A stretch of 15,383 nucleotides of DNA from Eubacteriaceae bacterium UBA4266 (GCA_002396065.1 DGWE01000002.1:1-15383), one strand, 5' to 3'; shown: positions 1-7,852, numbered from the stretch's first letter. Numbers and translations are program-made. Notes: generated by a model from the letters alone, not told the origin.

Positions 1-672
1 AACGGCTGCCGGGAGGAAACCCTGGTGCAGAAGCTCAACATCCTGCAGATCCTCGCGGGCCGGGAGCCGACCCAGGACGCCTTCTTCGACCGGCTCACGG
101 ATTTGAAGTCGCTGATCGCCCACCACGAGGTGGACACCACCGGCGCGGTGACCCTGTCGACGATCCACTCCAGCAAGGGGCTGGAATTTGACAAGGTCTA
201 CATCATCGACGCGGTGGAGGGGGAATTCCCGTCCCAGGCGGCTCTCGAGGATTCCGCCGAAGGCCGGGCTCTTTACAACGAGGAGGTGCGCCTGTTTTAC
301 GTCGGGGTGACCCGGGCGCGCACCGAGGTGGAGCTCGTCAGCGTCCGCGGGCGGAAGGAATCCCGGTTCGTGGCGTCCTATTTAGGCGAGAAGAAAAAGA
401 AAAAACGGAAACCCGCCCATAAAAAAACGCCCATCGGGGCGGTGAAGGCGGCGATGGACCGGCGGCGGGAACTGGAGCGCCTGCGCGGCGCCAGCGCCGA
501 AAAGGCCAAGCGCTGGCACACCGGCGACAGCCTGATCCACAAGAAATTTGGGACGGGCAAAATCTTAAAAATCGACGGCGTGACGGCAGCGGTCCTCTTC
601 GCCGGGGAGCGGGACCCGCGGCAGATCGATTTAGCGGTCTGCGAGGGCCGGCATTTAATCCGGCGCGTGTAG
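1..672 (+). CDS. pcrA: UvrD/PcrA-type DNA helicase, C-terminal part (5' end outside window)
   Basis: Superfamily 1 ATP-dependent 3'-5' DNA helicase used in repair and in clearing replication and transcription conflicts. The frame is open from base 1, so only about the last 223 residues are present. Visible signatures are helicase motif V (TLSTIHSSKGLEFDKVYI, near 157-210) and motif VI (RLFYVGVTRAR, near 289-321). They are followed by a lysine-rich linker (KKKKKRK, near 391-411) and a C-terminal Tudor-like PcrA domain starting at DSLIHKKFGTGKI, which in Gram-positive PcrA contacts RNA polymerase. That tail and the Firmicute context favour PcrA over a generic UvrD. Its 3' end overlaps lspA, which is convergent, by 18 bases. 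The family call is firm; the symbol is slightly less so. Confidence 0.9.
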   Translation, partial: NGCREETLVQKLNILQILAGREPTQDAFFDRLTDLKSLIAHHEVDTTGAVTLSTIHSSKGLEFDKVYIIDAVEGEFPSQAALEDSAEGRALYNEEVRLFYVGVTRARTEVELVSVRGRKESRFVASYLGEKKKKKRKPAHKKTPIGAVKAAMDRRRELERLRGASAEKAKRWHTGDSLIHKKFGTGKILKIDGVTAAVLFAGERDPRQIDLAVCEGRHLIRRV

Positions 673-1116
673 CGCGTTTTTGAGAACCTGAATCATGATC
701 AGGGCGCAGCCGACGACGACGAAGCAGTCGGCGACGTTGAAAATCGCGAAGCCGATGAGTCTGAAATCGAAGAAATCGACGACGTAGCCGAGACGGATGC
801 GGTCGATCAAATTGCCGACAGCGCCGCCGATGACCAGCGCGAAGGCGGTGTTCATCGTCAGGTAGGCCTTGGTTTTGGGCAGGCTCACCAGCAGCCAGAT
901 CAGCACCGCGATCAGCGCCGAGGTGAGGACGATCAGGAAGATCGACTTGCCGGCGAAAATGCTGAAGGCGGCGCCGGTGTTTTCGATGTAGGTCAGGTGA
1001 AAGACCCGCGGGATGATGGGCACCGTTGTCACCGGGGCGAGAAAACGCACCGCCAGGGCCTTGACGATTTGGTCGCAGGCGATACAGACGGCGATGACTA
1101 TCGCGTAAAAGATCAT
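655..1116 (-). CDS. lspA: lipoprotein signal peptidase (signal peptidase II)
   Basis: Integral membrane aspartyl protease that cleaves the signal peptide from diacylglyceryl-modified prolipoproteins. The predicted product is 153 residues, normal for LspA, with about four hydrophobic segments. Family signatures are DQIVK near the N terminus, YIENTGAAFS, then GGAVGNLIDR and VVDFFDF, and FNVADCFV; the aspartates of GNLIDR and FNVAD are the catalytic pair in the family. A longer reading frame reaches 1233, but I chose the ATG at 1116-1114 because AGGAGG lies 7 bases upstream and the added 39 residues look like leader translation. It is convergent with pcrA, and its last 18 bases overlap the pcrA end. 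Confidence 0.95.
   Translation of the reverse strand: MIFYAIVIAVCIACDQIVKALAVRFLAPVTTVPIIPRVFHLTYIENTGAAFSIFAGKSIFLIVLTSALIAVLIWLLVSLPKTKAYLTMNTAFALVIGGAVGNLIDRIRLGYVVDFFDFRLIGFAIFNVADCFVVVGCALIMIQVLKNALHAPD
662..682 (+). terminator. weak hairpin with T5 tail at pcrA stop
   Basis: The stop codon region forms CGCG-TGTAG-CGCG with two flanking G-T wobbles, followed by TTTTT. It is short and lies inside the pcrA/lspA overlap, so it is only a candidate. Confidence 0.25.
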
Positions 1117-1156
1117 AGGAACCCTCCTGTGAGATAATTTAAAAATTGACACATCC

Positions 1157-1165
1157 AGTATATCA
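1157..1165 (-). promoter_or_regulatory. extended -10 promoter for lspA
   Basis: The minus strand reads TGATATACT, an extended -10 (TGn plus TATACT), about 40 bases before the lspA start. No good -35 is visible at 16-18 bases, which is acceptable for extended -10 promoters. Confidence 0.55.
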
Positions 1166-1167
1166 TG

Positions 1168-1193
1168 AACCGGGCAAATCGCCCGGGTTTTAT
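1168..1193 (+). terminator. GC hairpin with T tail ahead of hisS
   Basis: AACCGGGC-AAATC-GCCCGGGTT forms a 6-bp GC stem that extends over one bulged G to two A-T pairs, then TTTTATT. On the plus strand it could stop transcription running from pcrA antisense through lspA. It lies just upstream of the hisS -35, so a regulatory role is also possible. Confidence 0.4.
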
Positions 1194-1221
1194 TGAAATG
1201 GTCTGGATAAAATGATACACT
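1193..1221 (+). promoter_or_regulatory. sigma-A promoter for the hisS cluster
   Basis: TTGAAA (1193-1198), a 17-base spacer, then TACACT (1216-1221), about 50 bases before hisS. No T-box (specifier hairpin and antiterminator motif) is seen; the gap is too short for one. Confidence 0.55.
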
Positions 1222-1269
1222 AGCAACAGTCAAAAAACCAATACTTTTTAGAAGGAATGAAATAGCATT

Positions 1270-2517
1270 ATGGAAAAAATATCAGCAAGCCCGGTCCGCG
1301 GCACCCGCGACATTCTCCCCGAAGAAATGCGCGTCCGCGACGAGCTGGAACACACCATTGCGGGGATTTATCGGGCTCACGGCTTTTCGCGCATCGAAAC
1401 GCCGGCCCTGGAAAACATCGATCTGCTGCTGGGCTCCGACGGCGGCGACAACCTGAAGATGCTCTTCACCGTGCTCAAGCGCGGCAACAAGTTCAAGCCG
1501 ACGGCGGACTCGACCCCCCACGACCTCTGCGACCAGGGGCTGCGCTACGATTTGACGCTGCCGCTGTCCCGGTTTTACGCCCACAACGCCGACCAGCTGG
1601 AATCGCCCTTTAAGGCGATCCAGATCGGCAACGTCTTCCGCGCGGAACGCCCCCAGAAGGGCCGCTTCCGCTCCTTCAAGCAGTGCGACATCGACATCAT
1701 CGGCGACCCGAATGTGACGGCGGAAATCGAGCTGATCAACACGACGGCGACGGCGCTGATGGCCGCCGGCTTCGAGGATTTCACGATCAAGGTCAACGAC
1801 CGCAGGCTCTTGACCCAGTTTATCCTGCAGGCGGGCTTTAAGGCCGAAGACGTCGGCTCGGTGTGCATTTCCCTCGACAAGGTCGACAAGATCGGCACCG
1901 ACGGCATCAAGGCGGAACTCGTCGAAAAGGGCTACGATCAGGCCATGATCGACACATTCGTCGACGCGGTGGACGACGTGAATTTGGACAACGTCGGCGA
2001 CAAGGTGGACGCGCCGGAAGCGGTGGCGGATCTGAAGCGGGTCATCGACACGATTACGCGCCTCGCCAAAGACCGTTACAAGATCGAATTCGACTTCAAC
2101 CTGATCCGCGGCATGGGCTATTACACCGGCGAAGTCTTTGAAGTGCGCTGGGGCGACGTGGGCTACTCCATCGCCGGGGGCGGCCGCTACGACAACATGA
2201 TCGGCAAGTACATGAAGCAGTCGGTGCCGGCGGTGGGCTTCTCCATCGGCTTCGAACGCATCGTCGGGCTGCTCATGGAACGGGGCATCCACAAGCAGGG
2301 CGGGGCCAAGCGCGTCGCGCTGTTCCACCAGAAGAACGCCGACATGGTCGACGTCATCGCCAAGGCCGACAGCTTAAGAGACGCGGGCTACGACGTCAAC
2401 TTGATCGTCGAAAAGAAGAAGGTCGGCAAGCAGATTAACCACTGCGAAGAACAGGGCTACGCCGGGTTTATGGTCTACGGCCGGGACACGGACGTCCGCT
2501 TCTTCGAAGACAAGTAA
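1270..2517 (+). CDS. hisS: histidyl-tRNA synthetase, eukaryote-like type
   Basis: Class II synthetase charging tRNA-His in the cytoplasm; 415 residues. Motif 1 is near VRGTRDILPEEM (9-20). Motif 2 runs from FRAERPQKGRFRSF to QCDIDIIG (123-145). The histidine-specific motifs are RGMGYYTG (280-287) and GGGRYD (303-308), and motif 3 is GFSIGFERI (323-331). The C-terminal anticodon-binding domain starts near 347 and is short. LRYDLTLPLSRF (91-102), VNDRR (175-179) and SLDKVDKIG (201-209) resemble eukaryotic HisRS (LRYDLTVPFARY, VNDRR, SVDKLDKV) rather than the usual bacterial LRPEGT type. GAAGGA lies 13 bases before the ATG, a long spacing. The next gene starts one base after the stop, so they are probably cotranscribed. 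HisZ is unlikely because the histidine motifs are intact. Confidence 0.92.
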   Translation: MEKISASPVRGTRDILPEEMRVRDELEHTIAGIYRAHGFSRIETPALENIDLLLGSDGGDNLKMLFTVLKRGNKFKPTADSTPHDLCDQGLRYDLTLPLSRFYAHNADQLESPFKAIQIGNVFRAERPQKGRFRSFKQCDIDIIGDPNVTAEIELINTTATALMAAGFEDFTIKVNDRRLLTQFILQAGFKAEDVGSVCISLDKVDKIGTDGIKAELVEKGYDQAMIDTFVDAVDDVNLDNVGDKVDAPEAVADLKRVIDTITRLAKDRYKIEFDFNLIRGMGYYTGEVFEVRWGDVGYSIAGGGRYDNMIGKYMKQSVPAVGFSIGFERIVGLLMERGIHKQGGAKRVALFHQKNADMVDVIAKADSLRDAGYDVNLIVEKKKVGKQINHCEEQGYAGFMVYGRDTDVRFFEDK

Positions 2518-2518
2518 G

Positions 2519-3700
2519 ATGGTCGAGCTGATCGCGACGACGGCCTTCGGCTTAGAAAGCGTCGTCAAGCAGGAAGTGAAGGACTTGGGCTGCACGATCA
2601 CCGAGGTGGAGGACGGCCGGGTCCATTTCCAGGGGGATGCCGGGGCCATCGCCCGGGCCAACCTCTGGCTGCGCTGCGCCGACCGGGTGCTCCTCACCGT
2701 CGGGACCTTCAAGGCCGTCACCTTTGACGAGCTGTTTGAGAAGACCCGGGTCCTGCCCTGGGAGGCCTACATCCCGAAGGACGGGGCCTTCCCGGCGGCG
2801 AAGATTTCGTCGGTGAAGTCCCAGCTGTTCAGCAAATCCGACGGGCAGCGCATCGTCAAAAAGGCGGTGGCGGTGCGCCTGGGCCAGGCTTACGGCCTCG
2901 AAAAGCTGCCGGAGACCGGGGACGCCTACCCGATTTTCATCAAGCTGTTAAAAGACAAAGTGACGCTGGCCATCAACACCAGCGGCGAGGGGCTCAACAA
3001 GCGGGGCTACCGCGCCCACGGCAACGGCGCGCCGCTGAAGGAGACGATGGCGGCGGCGCTGGTCAAGCTCTCGAGGTGGCGGCCGGACCGCTTCTTTTTA
3101 GATCCGCTGTGCGGCTCGGGCACCATTGTCATCGAGGCGGCGATGATCGGCCGCCGGCAGGCGCCGGGGATGCACCGGCATTTCGACGCCGAGGCCTGGC
3201 CCATCGTCGGGCAAACTGCCTGGGATCAAGCGCGGGAAGAGGCTGAAGATGTGCTCAGCCGCAGCCCGAAATTCCGGGTGCTGGGCAGCGACATCGACCC
3301 GGCGGCCCTGAAGCAGGCCCGGATTAACGCCAAGTTCGCCGGGGTGACGGACTTCACGGCCTTCCAGAAGCTGCCGGTTGAACAGGTGCGCACCCACCGG
3401 CGCTACGGCGTCATCGTGACCAACCCGCCCTACGGCGTGCGCCTGTCGGACAAGGCCGACGTCGCCAAGCTGACCCGCGAGATGGGCCAGGTGTTTCGGG
3501 CGATGCCCGACTGGTCCTACTTCATCCTAAGCGGCTACGAGGATTTCGAGCGGGATTTCGGCCAGAAGGCGACGAAGAACCGCAAGCTCTACAACAGCAT
3601 GATCAAGACGTATTTCTATCAGTATTACGGGCCCCTGCCCCCGAGAAAGGGACGCCGGGCGGCGGTGGCCGGAGAAAGGGAAACAACCAATGAAAAATAA
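2519..3700 (+). CDS. THUMP-domain class I SAM-dependent rRNA methyltransferase (RlmL/YpsC family)
   Basis: Predicted 393-residue RNA methyltransferase of the COG0116 type, whose members methylate guanine N2 in 23S rRNA. The N-terminal ferredoxin-like and THUMP region covers about residues 1-155. The Rossmann methyltransferase half follows, with the SAM-binding motif DPLCGSGT (195-202), an acidic loop GSDIDP (256-261) and the catalytic TNPPYG (301-306) typical of exocyclic amino-group methylation. The basic C-terminal tail is variable. The ATG starts one base after hisS and has no strong SD, which suggests translational coupling. Its last 11 bases overlap rlmB. The family is clear; the exact methylated base is inferred from homologues. 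Confidence 0.88.
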   Translation: MVELIATTAFGLESVVKQEVKDLGCTITEVEDGRVHFQGDAGAIARANLWLRCADRVLLTVGTFKAVTFDELFEKTRVLPWEAYIPKDGAFPAAKISSVKSQLFSKSDGQRIVKKAVAVRLGQAYGLEKLPETGDAYPIFIKLLKDKVTLAINTSGEGLNKRGYRAHGNGAPLKETMAAALVKLSRWRPDRFFLDPLCGSGTIVIEAAMIGRRQAPGMHRHFDAEAWPIVGQTAWDQAREEAEDVLSRSPKFRVLGSDIDPAALKQARINAKFAGVTDFTAFQKLPVEQVRTHRRYGVIVTNPPYGVRLSDKADVAKLTREMGQVFRAMPDWSYFILSGYEDFERDFGQKATKNRKLYNSMIKTYFYQYYGPLPPRKGRRAAVAGERETTNEK

Positions 3701-4499
3701 CAGAGGCCCGCACAAGGGACGCAGAACCCGCTCGCGGGGGGAAAGCCCCCAGCCGGAAGCCTCGGGCTTTGTGATCGTCGGGAAGAATCCGGTGCGCGAG
3801 GCCCTCAGGGAGGACCGGCAGATCGACCGCCTGTACGTGATGAAGGACAACCGGGACCACGTCCTCGGGGACATCGTGGCCCAGGCGAAAAAGCGCGGCG
3901 TCATCGTCCACTCGGTGGAAAAGCAGAAGCTCAACCAGATCGCCCGGGACGCGGGCTTTGACAACACCAATCACCAGGGGATCGCCGCGATGATGGCGCC
4001 CTTTGATTTTCAGGCGTTAGAGGACGTGCTGGACCCGGAACAGGACCAGCTGATCGTGATCCTCGACCACATCCTCGACCCCCACAATTTCGGGGCCATT
4101 GTCCGCTCGGCCAATTTGTGCGGGGCGTCGGCGGTGATCTTCCCGGACCGACGCTCGGCGTCGGTGACGGCGGTGTCGATGAAGGCGTCGGCCGGGGCGA
4201 TGAACGCGACGGCGATGGTGAAGGTGGCCAACCTCTCCCAGGCCATCGAGACCCTGAAAGACGCCGGGTTCTGGATCGCGGCCGCCGATATGGACGGCGA
4301 ACCTTACTACAATCTGGACTGGACCGGGAAGATGGCCATCGTCATCGGAAGCGAAGGCGCCGGGGTCAGCCCCAATGTGCGCAAGCACTGTGACCTGATC
4401 GCGTCGATCCCCAATTACGGGACCATCGATTCCTTCAACGCCTCGGTCGCGGCGGGGGTGCTGCTCTGCGAGGCGGCCCGTCAGCGCCATGCCGGCTGA
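3690..4499 (+). CDS. rlmB: TrmH/SpoU-family 23S rRNA 2'-O-methyltransferase RlmB
   Basis: SPOUT methyltransferase acting on ribose 2'-OH of RNA, most likely 23S rRNA guanosine in the peptidyl-transferase region. The product is 269 residues. A basic tail (1-24) precedes the substrate-binding domain starting at GFVIVGKNPVREAL (26-39). The trefoil-knot catalytic domain has motif 1 DPHNFGAIVRSA (130-141), motif 2 IVIGSEGAG (217-225) and motif 3 IPNYGTIDSFNASVAAG (240-256). Motif 3 has S-F-N where S-L-N is common. A good SD (GGAGAAAGGG, 3671-3680) lies inside the preceding gene, overlapped by 11 bases. Its partner yacP also overlaps by 11 bases; this pair is conserved in Firmicutes. A tRNA-modifying role is possible but less likely. 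Confidence 0.92.
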   Translation: MKNNRGPHKGRRTRSRGESPQPEASGFVIVGKNPVREALREDRQIDRLYVMKDNRDHVLGDIVAQAKKRGVIVHSVEKQKLNQIARDAGFDNTNHQGIAAMMAPFDFQALEDVLDPEQDQLIVILDHILDPHNFGAIVRSANLCGASAVIFPDRRSASVTAVSMKASAGAMNATAMVKVANLSQAIETLKDAGFWIAAADMDGEPYYNLDWTGKMAIVIGSEGAGVSPNVRKHCDLIASIPNYGTIDSFNASVAAGVLLCEAARQRHAG

Positions 4500-5055
4500 T
4501 AAGCCGACGCTGATCGTCGACGGCTACAACGTGATCCACGAGCGGGCCCACGAGGCGAACCGCCCGGTGGGCGATTTGGAGAGCGAGCGGGCGCGGCTGA
4601 TCGACGAGCTGGCGGATTACAGCGGCTACCGCGGGGTGAACACGGTGGTGGTGTTCGACGCCTACAACCGCAAGGATTTCGAGGAGCGGGAGGTGACGGT
4701 CAGCGGGATCCGCGTCGTGTTCACGAAGTTCGGGGAGACGGCGGACACCTACATCGAGGCGCTGGTCTACGCCCTGTTGGGCAGCCACCGGGAGGCGCGC
4801 CGGGCCAATCGGCAGCGGCGGGTCGAGGTGGTCTCGTCGGACAGCGCGGTGCAGCAGCTGATCCTCGGGGGCGGCGCGACGCGGATGTCCTCCCGGGAGC
4901 TGCTCCTCGACTTTAAGGCGGTGAAGAAGCGGGCGGCCAAGGCGAAGCTCCACAAGACCCAGGCGGCTCCGGCCCACAACCGCCTGTCGGAATCCATGAA
5001 CGCCGACGTGGCGGAGATCCTCGACGGGATGCGCAAGTCGGACGTGGACGAATAA
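4489..5055 (+). CDS. yacP: NYN/PIN-like endoribonuclease, YacP (Rae1) family
   Basis: The 188-residue product matches the YacP family; the Bacillus subtilis member Rae1 is a ribosome-associated endonuclease cutting mRNA in the A site. The PIN-like fold shows IVDGYNVIH (9-17), VVVFDAYN (53-60), ETADTYIE (83-90) and SSDSAVQ (116-122). Acidic residues D11, D57, D87 and D118 sit where the metal site is expected. The C terminus is basic and probably binds RNA or ribosome. Its ATG overlaps rlmB by 11 bases and no strong SD is adjacent, so translation is probably coupled. Placement behind two rRNA methyltransferases and a synthetase fits a translation-related operon. Confidence 0.88.
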   Translation: MPADKPTLIVDGYNVIHERAHEANRPVGDLESERARLIDELADYSGYRGVNTVVVFDAYNRKDFEEREVTVSGIRVVFTKFGETADTYIEALVYALLGSHREARRANRQRRVEVVSSDSAVQQLILGGGATRMSSRELLLDFKAVKKRAAKAKLHKTQAAPAHNRLSESMNADVAEILDGMRKSDVDE

Positions 5056-5062
5056 TATACTT

Positions 5063-5093
5063 GAGCTCTGAAGGGTTTCGGAGCTCTTTTTTT
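5063..5093 (+). terminator. strong intrinsic terminator of the hisS-yacP cluster
   Basis: GAGCTCTGAA-GGGT-TTCGGAGCTC gives a 10-bp stem with one T-G pair and a 4-base loop, followed by TTTTTTT. It starts 8 bases after the yacP stop. Confidence 0.93.
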
Positions 5094-5184
5094 CGTGAAA
5101 TTTTGGCATATTTCCGGGGATGAAAATGTTTTCTTGTTCTAAATGTGAAATTATGTAAAAGTGAGAAATAATTTTAAAGGGGCG

Positions 5185-5213
5185 TAGACAAGGGCATTTG
5201 ACCGGTGTATAAT
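5185..5213 (+). promoter_or_regulatory. promoter P1 of the transketolase operon
   Basis: TAGACA (5185-5190), 17-base spacer, TATAAT (5208-5213). Near-consensus sigma-A promoter about 80 bases before the tkt start. Confidence 0.75.
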
Positions 5214-5224
5214 ACATGTAAAAG

Positions 5225-5252
5225 TTGACAGGGTTCTAATTGCTGAAATAAT
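5225..5252 (+). promoter_or_regulatory. promoter P2 of the transketolase operon
   Basis: TTGACA (5225-5230), 16-base spacer, AATAAT (5247-5252). A second promoter about 39 bases downstream of P1, giving a short leader to the tkt start. Confidence 0.6.
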
Positions 5253-5291
5253 GTAAAAGAACCGAAAAATGATTTGAATAAGGAGAATTTT

Positions 5292-6095
5292 ATGGAAGAT
5301 CTGAAAGCCATTGCTAAGGAAATCCGCCGTGATATCGTCAAAAGCATTGGAAAAGCGGCTTCTGGCCACCCAGGCGGCTCGCTGTCCGCAGTCGAAATGT
5401 TGACCCTCTTGTATTTTGAAAAGATGAATGTGGATCCGAAGAATCCGACCAAGGCAGACCGCGACCGCTTCGTCCTGTCCAAGGGGCACGCTGCACCGGC
5501 GCTTTACGCGACGCTGGCGAACCGCGGCTTTTTCCCGAAGGAAGAGCTCGACCATCTGCGTCAGGTCGGCGCGATGCTCCAGGGGCATCCTTCGATGCAC
5601 ACCCCGGGCGTCGATATGGCGACCGGCTCCCTCGGCCAAGGATTTTCCACGGCTGTGGGCATGGCCCTCGGCGCAAAGCACCAGGGTGCGCCTTACCACG
5701 TGTACACGATCCTCGGGGACGGCGAAATCGAAGAAGGCATCGTCTGGGAAGCGGCGATGGCGGCTTCCAATTACGGCCTGTCCAATCTGACGGCCTTCGT
5801 CGACAACAACAACCTGCAGATCGACGGCCAGATTTCGGACGTCATGAATCCGTACCCGATTGACGAAAAATTCGCGGCCTTCGGCTGGAACGTGATTGAC
5901 GTCGCCGACGGCAACGATTTCGATCAGCTGCGCGACGCGTTGGCTCAGGCCGAAGCCTGCACCGACAAGCCGTCGGTCCTCGTCTGCAAGACGGTCAAGG
6001 GCAAAGGCGTTTCCTTCATGGAAAACGAAGTGGGCTGGCACGGCAAGGGACCGAATCCGGAACAGGTCGAAGAGGCCCTGAAGGATTTGGCATAA
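5292..6095 (+). CDS. tkt: transketolase, N-terminal (pyrimidine/diphosphate-binding) subunit
   Basis: First half of a split transketolase, which moves two-carbon units between sugar phosphates in the pentose-phosphate pathway using thiamine diphosphate. 267 residues. Seen are SGHPGGSLS (24-32), DRFVLSKGHAAPAL (58-71), GSLGQGFSTAVG (112-123) and the ThDP/Mg motif GDGEIEEG (142-149) running to DNNN (171-174). Full-length transketolase is about 660 residues; this is the Clostridia-style two-gene version, and the other half follows 27 bases later. I chose ATG 5292, with AAGGAG 7 bases upstream, over an in-frame TTG at 5274 that would begin inside the leader. Confidence 0.95.
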   Translation: MEDLKAIAKEIRRDIVKSIGKAASGHPGGSLSAVEMLTLLYFEKMNVDPKNPTKADRDRFVLSKGHAAPALYATLANRGFFPKEELDHLRQVGAMLQGHPSMHTPGVDMATGSLGQGFSTAVGMALGAKHQGAPYHVYTILGDGEIEEGIVWEAAMAASNYGLSNLTAFVDNNNLQIDGQISDVMNPYPIDEKFAAFGWNVIDVADGNDFDQLRDALAQAEACTDKPSVLVCKTVKGKGVSFMENEVGWHGKGPNPEQVEEALKDLA

Positions 6096-6122
6096 TCGGG
6101 TTCCAACTGAGGAGTATATAGA

Positions 6123-7058
6123 ATGGAAAAAATCGCCACTAGAGAAGCTTACGGTAAATATCTTGTCGAACTGGGCAAGCAAAATCCGAAAATCGTCGTG
6201 TTTGACGGGGACTTATCCGGCGCGACGAAGACGTCTTATTTCAGAGAAGCTTTCCCGGACCGCCATTTCAACGCCGGGATCGCCGAAGCGGATTTGATGG
6301 GCATGGCCGCCGGGATTTCCACGACGGGCCTGATCCCCTTCGCGTCCACCTTCGCCATTTTCGGGGCGGGGCGCGCCTTTGAAATTATCCGCAACAGCAT
6401 CTGCTATTCCAACTTGAACGTGAATATCTGCTGCACCCACGCGGGGCTGTCGGTCGGGGAAGACGGCGGCTCTCACCAGTCGATCGAAGACATCGCGCTG
6501 ATGCGTGTCCTCCCGAATATGCACGTGTTTGTGCCGGCGGACGCGGTGGAAACCCGCCGCATGCTCGACGCGGCGCTGACCATCGACGGGCCGGTTTACA
6601 TCCGCCTGTGCCGTCTGGCGACCAACGTCGTCCTGCCTGAAGATTACGAATTTGTCCCGGGCAAGGCGGTGGAACTGAAGTCGGGCAGCGACGTGACGAT
6701 CATGGCCATCGGCCTGATGGTCGAACGGGCGCTGGAAGCGGCGGAAGCCCTGAAGGCGGAAGGCATCGACGCCCGCGTGCTGAACATGGGCTCGATCAAG
6801 CCGATCGACAAGGCGGCCATCGAAGCGGCGGCCAAGGAAACCGGCGCGATTGTCACCGCGGAAGAACACTCGATCATCGGCGGCCTGGCTGGCGCGGTCT
6901 GCGAAACCCTCGCGGAAACGACGCCGTGCCCGGTGGAAAAGGTCGGCGTGAACGACGTCTTCGGCCAGTCCGGCAAGGCGCAGGAAGTTCTCGAAGCCTA
7001 CGGCCTGACGGCAGATCACATCGTCAAGGCCGCCAAGGACGCCATCGCCCGCAAATAG
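6123..7058 (+). CDS. tkt: transketolase, C-terminal subunit
   Basis: Second half of the split transketolase, 311 residues. It carries the pyrimidine-binding domain with the catalytic glutamate in GIAEADLMGMAAG (52-64; E55, which activates the ThDP aminopyrimidine). THAGLSVGEDGGSHQS (105-120) is a family hallmark, and the transketolase C-terminal domain starts near 190. AGGAG lies about 8 bases before the ATG. It must pair with the upstream N subunit to form the active site. The related DXS enzyme is excluded by the split layout and the neighbouring transaldolase. Confidence 0.95.
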   Translation: MEKIATREAYGKYLVELGKQNPKIVVFDGDLSGATKTSYFREAFPDRHFNAGIAEADLMGMAAGISTTGLIPFASTFAIFGAGRAFEIIRNSICYSNLNVNICCTHAGLSVGEDGGSHQSIEDIALMRVLPNMHVFVPADAVETRRMLDAALTIDGPVYIRLCRLATNVVLPEDYEFVPGKAVELKSGSDVTIMAIGLMVERALEAAEALKAEGIDARVLNMGSIKPIDKAAIEAAAKETGAIVTAEEHSIIGGLAGAVCETLAETTPCPVEKVGVNDVFGQSGKAQEVLEAYGLTADHIVKAAKDAIARK

Positions 7059-7063
7059 TTAAA

Positions 7064-7094
7064 CCCCCGGCGGCTGCCCGTGGGGGCGGCTGCC
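7064..7094 (+). other. intercistronic GC hairpin and 10-bp direct repeat
   Basis: CCCCC (7064-7068) can pair with GGGGG (7082-7086), with an inner GGC/GCC. The 10-mer GGCGGCTGCC occurs at 7069-7078 and again at 7085-7094. It lies between the transketolase C gene and transaldolase, with no clean T-run directly after the stem, so it may stabilise or partly attenuate the mRNA. Confidence 0.4.
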
Positions 7095-7124
7095 AGTTTT
7101 CAATTTAAAGAGGAGTGTAAACAT

Positions 7125-7781
7125 ATGAAATTTTTTCTCGATACCGCGAATGTAGATGACATCCGCCGCGCCAACGACATGGGCGTGATTCAGGGCGTCA
7201 CGACCAACCCGTCGCTGATCGCGAAGGAAGGCCGCGACTTCAACGAAGTCATCAAGGAAATCACGTCGATCGTCGACGGGCCGATTTCCGGCGAAGTCAA
7301 GGCGACGACTACCGACGCCGAAGGCATGATCGCTGAAGGGCGCGAAATCGCCAAAATCCACCCGAATATGGTCGTCAAGATCCCGATGACCGAAGAAGGC
7401 CTGAAGGCGACGAAGGTGCTCTCTTCTGAAGGCATCAAGTGCAACGTGACCCTGATCTTCTCACCGGCTCAGGCGATCCTCGCGGCGCTGGCCGGCGCGG
7501 CTTACGTCTCACCGTTCCTCGGCCGCCTCGACGACATCGCAACCCCTGGGATCGAATTGGTCCAGACCATCGCCGAAGTCTTCGAAGTCCAGGGCATCGA
7601 AACGGAAATCATCGCGGCGTCGATCCGCAACCCGATCCACGTGGTCGACTGCGCGGCAGCCGGCGCGGACATCTGCACGATCCCGATGAAGGTTGTCGAA
7701 CAGATGACCCATCATCCGCTGACCGATATCGGCATTAAGAATTTCCAGCGGGATTACATCGCGGTTTTCGGCGATAAGTAA
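7125..7781 (+). CDS. tal: transaldolase, short (TalC/FSA-like) subfamily
   Basis: Schiff-base aldolase moving a dihydroxyacetone unit between sugar phosphates, completing the non-oxidative pentose-phosphate shunt with the transketolase genes upstream. 218 residues, the usual size of the short subfamily. Seen are [11 protein letters not shown] (3-13), [13 protein letters not shown] (24-36), the catalytic lysine in VVKIPMT (K85), and [18 protein letters not shown] has glutamate (E57) where E. coli fructose-6-phosphate aldolase has glutamine, favouring transaldolase over FSA. The start is the ATG at 7125 with AGGAG 9 bases upstream; an upstream in-frame GTG at 7080 would begin inside the hairpin region. 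Confidence 0.93.
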   Translation: MKFFLDTANVDDIRRANDMGVIQGVTTNPSLIAKEGRDFNEVIKEITSIVDGPISGEVKATTTDAEGMIAEGREIAKIHPNMVVKIPMTEEGLKATKVLSSEGIKCNVTLIFSPAQAILAALAGAAYVSPFLGRLDDIATPGIELVQTIAEVFEVQGIETEIIAASIRNPIHVVDCAAAGADICTIPMKVVEQMTHHPLTDIGIKNFQRDYIAVFGDK

Positions 7782-7815
7782 GGGGAAGCCTTCTCATCTT
7801 GCTTCAGCATTCGGG

Positions 7816-7842
7816 TCGGCCAGCCGCCGGCTCGATTTTTTT
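7816..7842 (+). terminator. intrinsic terminator after the pentose-phosphate operon
   Basis: TCGGCC-AGCCGCC-GGC(T)CGA makes a 6-bp stem with one bulged T, followed by a T7 run. Confidence 0.6.
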
Positions 7843-7852
7843 AAAATTTCCC

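Noticed and set aside
1117..1233. N-terminal extension of LspA
   Set aside because: The extension crosses the extended -10 and leader, is not membrane-like, and a perfect SD precedes the internal ATG at 1116.
1117..1269. T-box riboswitch ahead of hisS
   Set aside because: The gap is about 150 bases, no T-box consensus antiterminator is visible, and a simple promoter lies 50 bases before the gene.
1282..2328. Long minus-strand open frame opposite hisS
   Set aside because: It is a GC-bias shadow of hisS: low-complexity composition rich in V, D and R, and no family resemblance.
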